The notes below the pieces were generated by a model. The model did not search any database and was not told where the DNA came from. It was given only the letters and a program-made list of their open reading frames with translations. Shown here in pieces: positions 18,047-27,013 of a stretch of DNA of 64,000 nt. Source of the DNA: Nostoc paludosum FACHB-159 (GTDB lineage Bacteria; Cyanobacteriota; Cyanobacteriia; Cyanobacteriales; Nostocaceae); contig NZ_JACJTU010000004.1 in NCBI RefSeq assembly GCF_014698835.1, positions 265,254 to 329,253 on the forward strand, read 5' to 3'. A program made the translations under genes and the position numbers. Positions within the stretch are counted from its first letter, which is position 1; every line of letters starts with the position of its first letter.

Positions 18047-18919
18047 ATGAACAAACAGCAAACTAATGACTTTGAGAAAATTGTCCTTACTGGTTTTATG
18101 GTTAGTCTAGCTAGACAGTTCACAGATATTTCTTATGCTAAGGAGTTGGCACAATTAATAGAAAGGCAAGGGTTGGTAAAGCTACCTCAACCACAAAATC
18201 AAGACAAAAGCGTTTTGCTTACCGCACGTGTGGAAGCTCGTTATAAAGCTATGAATAAGGTTATAGCTGAATATCAAATAACACAAGTTCTAGAACTAGC
18301 ATCTGGTTTGTTATCGCGTGGACTTGTGATGTCTAGCAATCCGAATATTACTTTTATTGAAAGTGACTTGCCACAGATGATTCGTTGCAAACAGCAACTA
18401 ATTCAGCAACTAGTCGGGGAACGTCCTAACCTGCATTTTCTAGAAATTGATGCTACTAGCCGTCCTAGCGAGTTTTCCAAGAGTACTCCTTTACTCAAAG
18501 CCGGACAACCAGTGATGATTTTGTGTGAAGGATTGCTGACACATCTAACTTTGGCAGAAAAACAACTTGTGTGTGCCAATATTCGGGATATGCTTCACTC
18601 TTATGGTGGTGTTTGGATTACTCCTGATTTCATTGATACAGGTAGTTTAGTGCGATCGCAACAAGATGACTCAGATTTACAAAAGCTATTACAAACAGGT
18701 ACTAACCTCACAGGCAGATCTTTAGTAAATAATAATTTTGGCACACTCGATCTAGCACGGCAGTTTGTTTACGAACAAGGTTTTCGTGTAACAGAACATA
18801 GTATGTTGAACGTCATAGACGAGTTAAGCTGCTTAGAAATTTTGGGCATCGACAAAGAAGTGGTAAGGAAAATGCTTGCTACTCAATCTGTCTTCGCGCT
18901 CACTGTTGATGTTGCTTGA
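18047..18919 (+). CDS. LCM/TcmP-type SAM-dependent O-methyltransferase
   Basis: A 290-aa class I methyltransferase resembling the leucine carboxyl methyltransferase (PPM1/LCMT) and TcmP families. The Rossmann motif reads QVLELASGLLSRG (about 82), where ELASG binds SAM. An acidic residue ends the next strand (FIESDLP), FLEIDATS follows, and VMILCEGLLTHL is the family's characteristic YxxEG-like segment. These enzymes methylate small-molecule or peptide carboxyl or hydroxyl groups; the substrate is unknown. Its stop is only 7 bases from that of the convergent GNAT gene. Confidence 0.8.
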   Translation: MNKQQTNDFEKIVLTGFMVSLARQFTDISYAKELAQLIERQGLVKLPQPQNQDKSVLLTARVEARYKAMNKVIAEYQITQVLELASGLLSRGLVMSSNPNITFIESDLPQMIRCKQQLIQQLVGERPNLHFLEIDATSRPSEFSKSTPLLKAGQPVMILCEGLLTHLTLAEKQLVCANIRDMLHSYGGVWITPDFIDTGSLVRSQQDDSDLQKLLQTGTNLTGRSLVNNNFGTLDLARQFVYEQGFRVTEHSMLNVIDELSCLEILGIDKEVVRKMLATQSVFALTVDVA

Positions 18920-18926
18920 TTTTTAC

Positions 18927-19391
18927 TTAGTGCCAAACAATTTCCATTTCTTTTGTAGTTGAGATAAAGCCAAGCTTTTCGTAAAGACTTTTGCCATCCT
19001 TGGTAGTGTGGAGCCAGATGCGTTTTGCCTCAGTCTCTTTGACAAAGCTAATAGTTTCCTTTAAAAGTGCTGTAGCAATTCCCTGGCTTCGCCATTGTGG
19101 AATTGTATAAACGTTCATAATATAAGCTTCTAAGCCCGACAAATTGCCGTCATAGGGAGGCCGTGTAAAAAGTACCAAGCCGCTAGTAGCCACAATTTGA
19201 TTTTCCACCTCAGCAACCCAAACCAAAAACTCACCTTGCGGCATTTTATTTGCCAAATAGTTTTTAGTAGCTGCTCGGATCGCTGCTGTTTCGGTATTAT
19301 CTTGAATATCGCCAGCCTCACGCAGGAGTTCAAGGCGTAGTCGAACTAGCGCCTCTAAATCCCCTAAATTGGCTCGCCGGAGGTTTAACAT
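18927..19391 (-). CDS. GNAT family N-acetyltransferase
   Basis: A 154-aa acetyl-CoA-dependent acyltransferase. The core GNAT fold is visible: LRRANLGDLEALVRLR at the N-terminus, the beta-4 strand VYTIPQWRSQGIATALL with the Q/RxxGxG/A-type CoA loop (about 93-105), and the late strand LHTTKDGKSLYEKLGF. The gene begins 8 bases after the gyrA stop on the same strand, so it is likely co-transcribed with gyrA. The acceptor is unknown, and no toxin-antitoxin partner is visible. Confidence 0.88.
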   Translation of the reverse strand: MLNLRRANLGDLEALVRLRLELLREAGDIQDNTETAAIRAATKNYLANKMPQGEFLVWVAEVENQIVATSGLVLFTRPPYDGNLSGLEAYIMNVYTIPQWRSQGIATALLKETISFVKETEAKRIWLHTTKDGKSLYEKLGFISTTKEMEIVWH

Positions 19392-19399
19392 CGTTTTTA

Positions 19400-21940
19400 C
19401 TATGAGCGGACTTCAGCAACCGTGATAATTTTTTCATCCCGGTTGAGTTGGATGATGCTTTCACCTTTGACATCTCTGCTTAAAATAGGTACTGTTTCCA
19501 CAGGTATCCGCAATACCCGGTCTTTGTTTGTCACTAGGGCTACTTCACCAGAAGCGTTGGCGTAGCCCGCCGAAGGCATCGCCTTTACCATACCAGCCAA
19601 ATTATCAGTTTTGCTGGTAAATTTCAGCGCCTGCGTGCCTAAATCCCCACGATTAGCTGCTCTTAATTGACTGGCAATCATCCGCTTAGCATATCCTTCT
19701 TGAGTCACTAGCAATAGCTGGTCATCTTTGCTGACATTGACACAACCAACCATTTGCTGATTTCTCAATAGTCGAAATGCTTGTAAACCCATCGCTGTGC
19801 GACCCATAATTGGTAGTTGTTCGTCATTAACCGCAAATCGCAATACTCGCCCACCAGAACTAGCTAAAATCAGATGCTCCCCTGGAATTATGAACTGAGT
19901 AAATGACAATCGATCGTCGTCTTTGAGCTTGAGAATTGTAATTCCGCGACGAGTCAAGTTAGTGAATTCTTCCAAAGACAAACGCTTAATTCGTCCCTGT
20001 TTTGTTAGCAGAACCATTTGGCTAGTTTCAAAATTTTCTGGTAGTAAAAAGCGGCTAACCACATCTTCTTGAGCGCCTTGAGCAGTATTGCTGAGCATGG
20101 TAATCAGTGGCGTTCCCCGTGGAGAACGTCCAGTGGTTTGGGGAATTTCTCCCACCTTCACAGGGTAGACTTTTCCGCCACTCGTTAGTATTAGCAAATC
20201 TTTGTCTGTATCGGTCAATACGCTTTGGATAATAAAATCATTTTCGTGCAGACCATTTTCAACTTTCGACTTTTTCCCAGATGTGTTAATACGACGTACA
20301 TAACCGCGTTGAGTAAACTCTAAAACTGCTTCCTGCGCGGGTTCAGAAGGTTTGAGGGTTTCTTCATCTTCCTCTGCCCCTTTGCTTCTTTGCCCCTCTG
20401 CTCCTCTGCCCTTTTGTTCTTGGGCTAGTGTGCCCTTTTGTTCCTCTATTATTTTTGTGCGTCGGGCATCGTTGTATTTGCGTTTGAGCGATCGCAAATC
20501 TTTTTTCAGCGCCTTGAGTAATTCGTGGCGATCGTTGAGTAATCTTTGTAATAAATCAATTTGCTGGCTGAGTTCTTCAAATTCGCGCTGTAAGTTTTGC
20601 TGCTCTAAACTGGTAAGGCGGCGTAACGGCATAGCTAAAATTGCATCTGCTTGTACCTCACTCAAATCGAGTCGGTTGCAAAGGTTGATTTTCGCAGTAC
20701 TACCATCAGCAGCTTGGCGCAAAATTTCAATTACTGCATCCAAATTAGACAAAGCTTTGAGCAAACCTTCCACCAAATGCGATCGACTTTGGGCTTTCTC
20801 CAACTCATAACTGTAGCGACGGTTGAGAGTTTGTTCTCGGAAACTCAAAAACTCTTGTAAAAGTTGCCGCAAACTCAATTGGCGAGGTTGTCCATCGACT
20901 ATTGCCAACAGAATTGCCCCAAAGTTACTTTGTAAAGCAGTTTGGTGATATAAATGTTGCAGAATTTCTTGGGGATTTGTGTCGCGTTTGAGTTCGATGA
21001 CAACGCGCATACCTTCGCGATCGCTTTCATCCCGCAGATCGGAAATTCCCTGCAAGCGGCCTTGATTTACTAAGTCCGCAACCTTCTCAATCCAGCCAGC
21101 TTTATTTACTTGATACGGCAATTCTGTGACAATAATTGCTGTTCGTCGTTTGCTTCCCCTGGTGGCTGGAATTTCCTCCAACGTCGCCAGTCCCCGCAGC
21201 ACAATTCCACCTTTACCTGTGGTGTAAGCCTCCCGAATTCCCACTTCACCAACTATTTCCCCACCAGTGGGAAAATCCGGCCCTGGAATTAGCTCGAATA
21301 ACTTTTGATCTGACAAATCTGGGGTGTCGATTAAAGCAATCAACCCATCAACTATTTCCCCCAAATTGTGCGGCGGAATATTTGTCGCCATCCCCACAGC
21401 AATACCAGAACAGCCATTGAGCAATAGAAATGGCAACTGAGCAGGTAACACCGTTGGTTCTTGCTGGGAATTATCGAAGTTACCGACAAATTCCACCGTT
21501 TCTTCGCCAATTTCCGCCAGCATTCCCTCATGGCTGATGGGTGCAAGGCGCGTTTCAGTGTAGCGCATCGCCGCCGGAGGGTCATTATCAACGCTGCCAA
21601 AGTTACCGTGTCCTGCCAGTAAAGGATAGCGGCTAGAAAATTCCTGCACCAGCCTCACTAAAGCATCGTAAACCGCTTGATCCCCGTGGGGGTGGTATTT
21701 ACCCAGAACATCACCCACTACACGGGCACATTTACGGTAAGGTCTATCTGGTATCAAACCGAGTTCGTGCATTGCGTAAAGAATGCGGCGATGCACTGGT
21801 TTTAAGCCATCACGCACGTCTGGTAGCGCTCGCCCGACAATCACGCTCATGGCATATTCTAAGTAAGACCGTTGCATCTCGGTGTGCAGGGCTGTTGTAA
21901 TTACCTGTCCCGTTGAGAGAAGGTTTAACTGTTTTGCCAT
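19400..21940 (-). CDS. gyrA: DNA gyrase subunit A
   Basis: An 846-aa GyrA, the DNA-cleaving and wrapping subunit of gyrase. The N-terminal domain has [21 protein letters not shown] and the catalytic Tyr in [10 protein letters not shown]. The C-terminal half is a beta-pinwheel of repeats such as GYVRRI, GRIKRL and GYAKRM. Two parts look like repeat-derived insertions: a charged low-complexity stretch at about residues 499-530 before the first blade, and a nine-residue extra segment KAMPSAGYA in a late blade (nucleotides about 19557-19585). The frame is intact, so the protein should work. Confidence 0.96.
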   Translation of the reverse strand: MAKQLNLLSTGQVITTALHTEMQRSYLEYAMSVIVGRALPDVRDGLKPVHRRILYAMHELGLIPDRPYRKCARVVGDVLGKYHPHGDQAVYDALVRLVQEFSSRYPLLAGHGNFGSVDNDPPAAMRYTETRLAPISHEGMLAEIGEETVEFVGNFDNSQQEPTVLPAQLPFLLLNGCSGIAVGMATNIPPHNLGEIVDGLIALIDTPDLSDQKLFELIPGPDFPTGGEIVGEVGIREAYTTGKGGIVLRGLATLEEIPATRGSKRRTAIIVTELPYQVNKAGWIEKVADLVNQGRLQGISDLRDESDREGMRVVIELKRDTNPQEILQHLYHQTALQSNFGAILLAIVDGQPRQLSLRQLLQEFLSFREQTLNRRYSYELEKAQSRSHLVEGLLKALSNLDAVIEILRQAADGSTAKINLCNRLDLSEVQADAILAMPLRRLTSLEQQNLQREFEELSQQIDLLQRLLNDRHELLKALKKDLRSLKRKYNDARRTKIIEEQKGTLAQEQKGRGAEGQRSKGAEEDEETLKPSEPAQEAVLEFTQRGYVRRINTSGKKSKVENGLHENDFIIQSVLTDTDKDLLILTSGGKVYPVKVGEIPQTTGRSPRGTPLITMLSNTAQGAQEDVVSRFLLPENFETSQMVLLTKQGRIKRLSLEEFTNLTRRGITILKLKDDDRLSFTQFIIPGEHLILASSGGRVLRFAVNDEQLPIMGRTAMGLQAFRLLRNQQMVGCVNVSKDDQLLLVTQEGYAKRMIASQLRAANRGDLGTQALKFTSKTDNLAGMVKAMPSAGYANASGEVALVTNKDRVLRIPVETVPILSRDVKGESIIQLNRDEKIITVAEVRS
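19557..19585. repeat. Palindromic repeat remnant inside gyrA
   Basis: The sequence GGCGTAGCCCGCCGAAGGCATCGCC at 19559-19583 has GGCG/CGCC ends and the GCGTAGCCCGCC core of a palindromic repeat family common in Nostoc-type genomes. It sits exactly where the GyrA protein has extra residues compared with the usual blade text (AGMV...EVALV). It keeps the reading frame. Confidence 0.6.
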
Positions 21941-22476
21941 GAGTTTTTTCCCTGAAATTTAACTACACAAAAACCGATGAAACTCAATACTCCAGCTACC
22001 ACAGCATAACGGATGAAATGGGATTCCTGACAAAATCTTGATAGTCACATAAGAAAAAGCAGTAGTATCATCCTTGATGACCAGCCTCTTGATTGACTAT
22101 TAAAAAGAAGGCAGACGAATATAATCTACATACATTTAGTAGCCAGGATATTTACCATGATTGCATTTCTTAATTTGAAATTTTGGGCAAAGTCTGAACA
22201 AGTTTGGGTGATGGCTGTGGCAACCCCAAAGTCAAACACACGCCAGTTAAATTCTTTGGGAACGCCAAAGGCAAACAAGCCAGGATACTCATACAATAAG
22301 TTGGTTCAAATTTCCCCCAGGAATTTTGAATTTTGCCAAAATTTTGTAGCTGGCTGAGTTCTGAACTTCTTCTTTGGTTGCTGCTAGATTTAGCAATATC
22401 CCAAAGGGTATGTTTAGCACTCAAAACTGCCCAACACCGATTTTTAAATCCCCTCACCTCCATAACTAAAATTCTC
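21941..22476. other. Intergenic region between gyrA and a response regulator
   Basis: About 535 bases. Open frames of about 60 codons occur (one from 22157) but show no family resemblance and no good ribosome site. Short inverted segments around CAAATTTTGGCAAA/TTTTGCCAAAATTT at 22180-22345 suggest decayed repeat material. The gyrA promoter and the response-regulator promoter should both lie here. Confidence 0.45.
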
Positions 22477-22881
22477 ATGAAAACCGTTTTAATTGTCGAA
22501 GACGATCTGATTAATGCTCGTGTTTTTTCCAAGATTTTGTCCAAGCGCGGCGGCTTGGGTGTAAAACACACTGAAAATGTAGAAGAAGTAATAAAAATTG
22601 CCCAATCAGGAGAAGCAGACTTGATTTTGATGGACGTTTCTCTCTCAAGAAGTGTTTATCAAGGCAAGTCAGTTGATGGCATCAAGATTACACAAATGTT
22701 GAAATCAGACCCAAGAACGGCAAACTTACCCGTGATTCTGGTGACAGCGCACGCTATGGAAGGCGATCGCGAGAACTTTCTCAAGCAAAGCGGTGCTGAT
22801 GGCTACATTTCTAAACCAGTTGTTGACCATCAACAGTTTGTTGACCAAATCATCACGCTTCTACCCACAGACAAGGACTGA
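22477..22881 (+). CDS. Single-domain response regulator (CheY/DivK-like)
   Basis: A 134-aa receiver domain with no output domain. The start ATG at 22477 gives the standard N-terminus MKTVLIVEDD with the acidic pair. The phosphoacceptor Asp is in LILMDVSLS (about 52), Thr/Ser is in ILVTAHA (about 90), and Lys is in YISKPV (about 110). The text is closest to DivK-like regulators found in two-component phosphorelays. The frame is open upstream to 22333, but that part lacks family sequence. No kinase is adjacent, so the partner is unknown. Confidence 0.9.
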   Translation: MKTVLIVEDDLINARVFSKILSKRGGLGVKHTENVEEVIKIAQSGEADLILMDVSLSRSVYQGKSVDGIKITQMLKSDPRTANLPVILVTAHAMEGDRENFLKQSGADGYISKPVVDHQQFVDQIITLLPTDKD

Positions 22882-23238
22882 TTTCCAGAATACTCGCCCA
22901 ATAATGTTTTTGACCGACTAGTTCCTATCTTTAATTAAGTATATATGTACTATAAGGAAGTACTGTTCGGCAAGTAGGTAATATAACTTGGGCATGGGGC
23001 ATGGGGCATGGGGTATGGGGCATTGGGCATGGGGCATTGGGCATGGGGCATGGGGCATGGGGCATGGGGCATGGGGCATTGGGCATTGGGATTGGAAAAT
23101 AGTATTTTTAATCTTATTTCCCAGTCCCCAGTCCCTAGTCCCCAGTTCCCAGTCCCCAGTCCCTAGTCCCCAGTCCCTAGTCTCCAGTCCTTAGTCCCCA
23201 GTTCCCAGTCCCCAGTCCCCAGTCCCCAGTCCTCGATG
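22882..23238. repeat. Block of GGGCATG and CAGTCCC short repeats
   Basis: After about 110 plain bases, positions 22990-23090 hold roughly a dozen near-exact GGGCATG(G/T) units. Then 23110-23235 hold about 16 CAGTCCC(C/T)-type units. Both motifs recur singly across the window. Such short tandemly repeated repetitive (STRR) blocks are a known feature of Nostocales. The stretch is non-coding. Confidence 0.85.
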
Positions 23239-24123
23239 CTACTGCGTAGGCCTTTCTTCAGGGACTGATGAGCTTCCCCCTTGCTGTAGAGCTGCTTGAA
23301 TACGAGGTAATTCTAGGAATTTTTTCGTATCAGATAGTAAGCGATCGCCCCAGAGATTTTCTTTGAGAAAATTTAAACTACCATAGCGCGGATCGATGCG
23401 GAGTGCGGCTTCTCCCAGGCTGAGTCCTTGTTGTTGATCGCCTTTGGTATAGAGTGCCACTGCCAAAGCCAGTAAAGGTTCTGCGGCTTGTTTATCAATC
23501 TTCACAGCCGATTGCCATTGTTTAATCGCTCCGGAGGTATCACCTTGTTCGTAGTTGATTAAACCTATATTGTTGATCGCCGGCCAGAATTTTTTATCTT
23601 GGGTGACAGCTTGATTGTACTGAGTGATGGCATCTGGTAACCGACCCAAGAGATAGTAAGCATTACCCAAATTAAACAATCCTTCTGGGTCATTAGGTTT
23701 TAACTTCAAACCGTCTTGGTAATTGACAACAGCCTCTTGGTACTTTTGCTGTTGAAAATTAGCCGAGCCTATAGCGAACACAATATCAGCATTTTTGGGA
23801 TTGAGAGATTGAGCTTTTTTTAAGGTGGCGATCGCTCCGTCAAACTCTTTAGTCTGTAACTGCAATCCACCCAAGAGCAACCATACTTTATCATTATTGG
23901 GAGCCAGTTGAGCAGCCAGCCGCGCTCGTGGCAAAGCTAACTCAACCTGTTGAAACTGGGCTAGTTGAGCCGCTTCCTGCGCCAGAGTCAACCCCTGCTT
24001 TTCTAACTTTGCTGCATCTAGTTGCAGTGTATGGGGTATTAATGCCTGCCCGTTAGCGGCTTTTGGAACACTCCACAAACTACAGACAACCAGAAGAAAA
24101 ATCAAATAAAAATGTTTAGGCAC
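23239..24123 (-). CDS. Exported TPR-repeat protein
   Basis: A 294-aa protein with a cleavable signal peptide (MPKHFYLIFLLVVCSL, cleavage near NGQA). It then has five or six tetratricopeptide repeats (about 60-260) with the A-x-x-x-Y/F-x-x-A pattern, for example GLFNLGNAYYLLGR and PAINNIGLINYEQGD. TPRs bind other proteins. The start is a GTG with AGAGG about 10 bases upstream. It probably works in the periplasm or lumen as a scaffold; the partner is unknown. Confidence 0.88.
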   Translation of the reverse strand: MPKHFYLIFLLVVCSLWSVPKAANGQALIPHTLQLDAAKLEKQGLTLAQEAAQLAQFQQVELALPRARLAAQLAPNNDKVWLLLGGLQLQTKEFDGAIATLKKAQSLNPKNADIVFAIGSANFQQQKYQEAVVNYQDGLKLKPNDPEGLFNLGNAYYLLGRLPDAITQYNQAVTQDKKFWPAINNIGLINYEQGDTSGAIKQWQSAVKIDKQAAEPLLALAVALYTKGDQQQGLSLGEAALRIDPRYGSLNFLKENLWGDRLLSDTKKFLELPRIQAALQQGGSSSVPEERPTQ

Positions 24124-24230
24124 ACTACCGCCTCTAAGCCACTAATCAAAGAATCTTTCAGCTAGCTTAAACGATCTCCGCTATTGGCGGCAGTAAAATC
24201 TTGTATTGGGTATTGAGCTTTCGAGGAAGT

Positions 24231-24391
24231 GTGGGAGGTGTGGGAGGTGTGGGAGGTGTGGGAGGTGTGGGAGGTGTGGGAGGTGTGGGAGGTGTGGGAG
24301 GTGTGGGAGGTGTGGGAGGTGTGGGAGGTGTGGGAGGTGTGGGAGGTGTGGGAGGTGTGGGAGGTGTGGGAGGTGTGGGAGGTGTGGGAGG
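24231..24391. repeat. GTGGGAGGT minisatellite
   Basis: Seventeen perfect head-to-tail copies of the 9-bp unit GTGGGAGGT, plus a partial eighteenth. The unit length is a multiple of three and contains no stop, so five or six frames stay open across it; these are not genes. The array runs into GATGGTGAAGAAATCTTTCCCC and CCACACTCC units at 24392-24440, the same hairpin element seen upstream of gyrB. Confidence 0.95.
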
Positions 24392-24440
24392 ATGGTGAAG
24401 AAATCTTTCCCCCCTCTCCCCCCACACTCCCCACACTCCC

Positions 24441-24764
24441 CCATCCCCCTCATCTCCCCATACCCCATTCACCATTAGAAAAACTGATGACTTTGGTCAT
24501 ACACCAGGGTGGAATTACTTGTGACTTTAGTCCTACATCAGTTTGGACGTTTTGATCGATAATTATTATGTATGAATTTATACGGAGAGGTAAAACTATA
24601 CATTTTACAGCGGATTTCAACTCGATGAATTATGCAGCTTGGCTTTGTTAGTCAGCCATCAAGCCTGTTTAACTTCTCAATTCTGCTGTAATACCAACCA
24701 AAACAAAGCAACTTTCTAAAAATCGTCGAATCAAAATCGAAGCACAAAGGAGTCAATATTAATT
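24441..24764. other. Intergenic region upstream of the repeat protein
   Basis: About 320 bases with no gene seen. The left end holds the last C-rich repeat units. AAAGGAG lies 13 to 18 bases before the ATG of the next gene. Nothing else is recognised. Confidence 0.5.
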
Positions 24765-25313
24765 ATGTTGAAACAAAACTGTGCATTTATAGTCCTAGCG
24801 GCGGCAACAATCGCTTTTCCTACTTTCTTGAGTGCGCCTGCAAATGCTCAAACTGAAGTTTACGTGATTGGTGAGAGCGATCGAGATTGGAACCGCGATG
24901 GTAGACCCAATTCCATAGAAGTCAGAACTATTCCAAACCAGGACAGTTGGAACCGTGACGGCAGACCCAATCCCAGAGAAGTTAGAAATCGCTCAAACTG
25001 GGATAATTGGAACCGCGATGGTAGACCCAATCCTAGAGAAGTTAGAAATCGCTCAAACTGGGAAAATTGGAACCGTGACAACCAACCTTATACCAGAGTA
25101 GTCAGACTTGGTAATGGTGATATTAGATATCCTAATGGACAAATTATTCCTGCTAGGAGCATAGTTAGACTACGCGATCGAGGTTACTTTAGACTACCCA
25201 ACGGCGATATTCTGCTTCCCAGTGAGGAAATTGTTCCTGCTGGAAGATTAGTTAGAGTGCGTGATGGTTATTTCAGACTTCCCAATGGACTGGTACTGCA
25301 AATTAACCTTTAA
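24765..25313 (+). CDS. Exported protein with tandem 21-residue repeats
   Basis: A 182-aa protein that I cannot assign to a family. A signal peptide is clear (MLKQNCAFIVLAAATIAFP, cleavage near ANAQT). The middle holds about four tandem repeats of 21 residues, of the form NWNRDGRPNPREVRNRS, and the DNA repeats are nearly identical (63-bp unit). The last 80 residues contain three copies of a shorter motif around (R)YFRLPNG. The composition is rich in Arg, Asn, Asp and Gly. It is probably a periplasmic or surface protein. It stands directly upstream of the efflux operon but has its own spacer. Confidence 0.75.
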   Translation: MLKQNCAFIVLAAATIAFPTFLSAPANAQTEVYVIGESDRDWNRDGRPNSIEVRTIPNQDSWNRDGRPNPREVRNRSNWDNWNRDGRPNPREVRNRSNWENWNRDNQPYTRVVRLGNGDIRYPNGQIIPARSIVRLRDRGYFRLPNGDILLPSEEIVPAGRLVRVRDGYFRLPNGLVLQINL

Positions 25314-25413
25314 ACACTAAAAACTTAAAATAATTGTCAGTATGGAGCTACCAGGCTATAGTTTTAGCCGTGAAGAACAGCTCGGTAGCCGTTCCTTCTA
25401 GACTTAAATCAAT

Positions 25414-26991
25414 ATGCAATTTAATACACAAGACTCTGTAGATTCGCCAGTTTTGGTTCCAGAGGTCAAGAAAAAAAAAGGTAACAAAAATTGGCTCTCT
25501 TGGCTACTCGTCTTTGCCCTGTTCGGTGGTATTGGCTATGCAGTTTATTACCAAGTAACCGTCGTTCCCCGTCAAGAAGCCAGACGCCGCGTCTTAACAA
25601 GGCCTGTACAAAGACAGAATTTAATAATCAAAGTTTCAGCAAACGGAGAGGTGAAGCCTGAACGGTCAATCAACCTCAGCCCCAAAAATTCAGGCGTACT
25701 CAAAACACTACTGGTGAAGGAAGGAGATCTCGTCAGACAAGGGCAGATTTTAGCTTACATGGATGATTCCAACCTGCGGGGGCAGCTCACTTCTGCTCAA
25801 GGACAATTGGCACAAGCCCAAGCGAATCTGCAAAAAGCACAGGCAGGCAATCGTCCCCAAGATATTGCACAAGCACAGGCACAACTCGACGAAGCTGTAG
25901 CGAATCTGCAAAAGGTACAAGCAGGCAATCGCTCTCAAGATATTGCCCAGGCACAGGCACGTTTACAAAGCGCTCAAGCAAGTTTGAGTAAAGCTGAAGA
26001 TGATTTTCGTCGCAATCAAGAACTCTACAATGCACGGGCTATTTCGCTTCAAAGTCTAAATCAAAGCCGTGCCGATCGCGATAGTGCCCAAGCTGCTGTC
26101 AATGAAGCACAGCAAGCACTGGGTTTGCAAAAAGCTGGGTCGCGAAAAGAAGACATCGAACAAGCACGCGCTGTGGTCAACCAAAGGCAACAAGCTTTGG
26201 CACTCCTCAAAGCCGGAACCCGCCAAGAAGATATTGACGCAGCCCGCGCTCAGGTAACATCTGCTCGTGGTTCGCTGCAAAACATCCAAGCCGAAATCAA
26301 TGACACAATCATTCGCGCTCCTTTTGATGGCGTGGTGACGAAAAAATATGCTGACCCAGGCGCTTTCGTAACTCCTACAACTGCCAGTAGTGAGATATCT
26401 TCTGCTACTTCTTCTTCAATTTTGGCTCTGGCTTCCACCAATGAAGTTGTCGCCAATTTAGCTGAAACCAATATTTCTAAAATTAGCATTGGTCAGAAAG
26501 TTACTATTCAGGCGGATGCCTACCCAGGAAAAATCTTTGAAGGTAAAGTCAGACAAATCGCAGCCCAATCTGTAGTGGAACAAAATGTTACCAGTTTTGA
26601 AGTCAGAGTATCACTTTCAGACCCTCAAAGGATACTCCGGTCTGGGATGAATGTAGAAGCAGATTTTCAAGTGGGTGAAGTGAAAAATGTCTTGGTGGTG
26701 CCAACAGCCTCGGTGGTGCGTCAAGAAAATGGTACAGGTGTGTTTGTTCCAGGTAACAATGGCAGACCTGTGTTTACTCCCATTGAGACGGGCGTGACTG
26801 CTAATAACTTTACTGAAGTTAAGTCTGGATTGACAGGAAATGAAAGGGTGCTGCTGAGTTTCCCACCAGGAGCGCGTCCCCAATCAACGCCACGAGGAGG
26901 AGTTTTTCCAGGCCTCGGTGGTGGTGGTGGTGGCGGTGGTGGCGGCGGTGGCGGTGGAAGAGGAGGTCGTTCGGGCGGCGGTTCTCCTTAA
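25414..26991 (+). CDS. Periplasmic adaptor (membrane fusion) protein, HlyD/MacA-like
   Basis: A 525-aa adaptor that should link an inner-membrane ABC permease to the TolC-like channel. After a short cytoplasmic part there is one membrane segment (about 28-47). A lipoyl half with GEVKPERSINLSP follows, then a long coiled-coil hairpin (about 120-290) built of repeats like KAQAGNRPQDIAQAQAQL. Next come the second lipoyl half (IRAPFDGVVTKKY) and a beta-barrel (MNVEADFQVG). The C-terminus is a run of about 14 Gly followed by Arg/Gly/Ser, unusual for the family and encoded by GGTGGC repeats. It is the first gene of an export operon. Confidence 0.93.
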   Translation: MQFNTQDSVDSPVLVPEVKKKKGNKNWLSWLLVFALFGGIGYAVYYQVTVVPRQEARRRVLTRPVQRQNLIIKVSANGEVKPERSINLSPKNSGVLKTLLVKEGDLVRQGQILAYMDDSNLRGQLTSAQGQLAQAQANLQKAQAGNRPQDIAQAQAQLDEAVANLQKVQAGNRSQDIAQAQARLQSAQASLSKAEDDFRRNQELYNARAISLQSLNQSRADRDSAQAAVNEAQQALGLQKAGSRKEDIEQARAVVNQRQQALALLKAGTRQEDIDAARAQVTSARGSLQNIQAEINDTIIRAPFDGVVTKKYADPGAFVTPTTASSEISSATSSSILALASTNEVVANLAETNISKISIGQKVTIQADAYPGKIFEGKVRQIAAQSVVEQNVTSFEVRVSLSDPQRILRSGMNVEADFQVGEVKNVLVVPTASVVRQENGTGVFVPGNNGRPVFTPIETGVTANNFTEVKSGLTGNERVLLSFPPGARPQSTPRGGVFPGLGGGGGGGGGGGGGGRGGRSGGGSP

Positions 26992-27013
26992 AGTTAGTTT
27001 GAAATACAACCTT

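Noticed and set aside
22157..22357. 66-codon open frame before the response regulator
   Set aside because: It consists of inverted repeat-like AT-rich text on both strands and lacks a ribosome site.
24231..24391. Possible CRISPR-like array
   Set aside because: The units are 9 bases and contiguous, with no spacers, and no cas genes are in the window.
24167..24555. Several overlapping open frames in up to six frames
   Set aside because: They are a by-product of the 9-bp GTGGGAGGT array, which has no stop codon in most frames; translations are monotonous (Val-Gly-Gly or His-Thr-Ser) and lack any start context.
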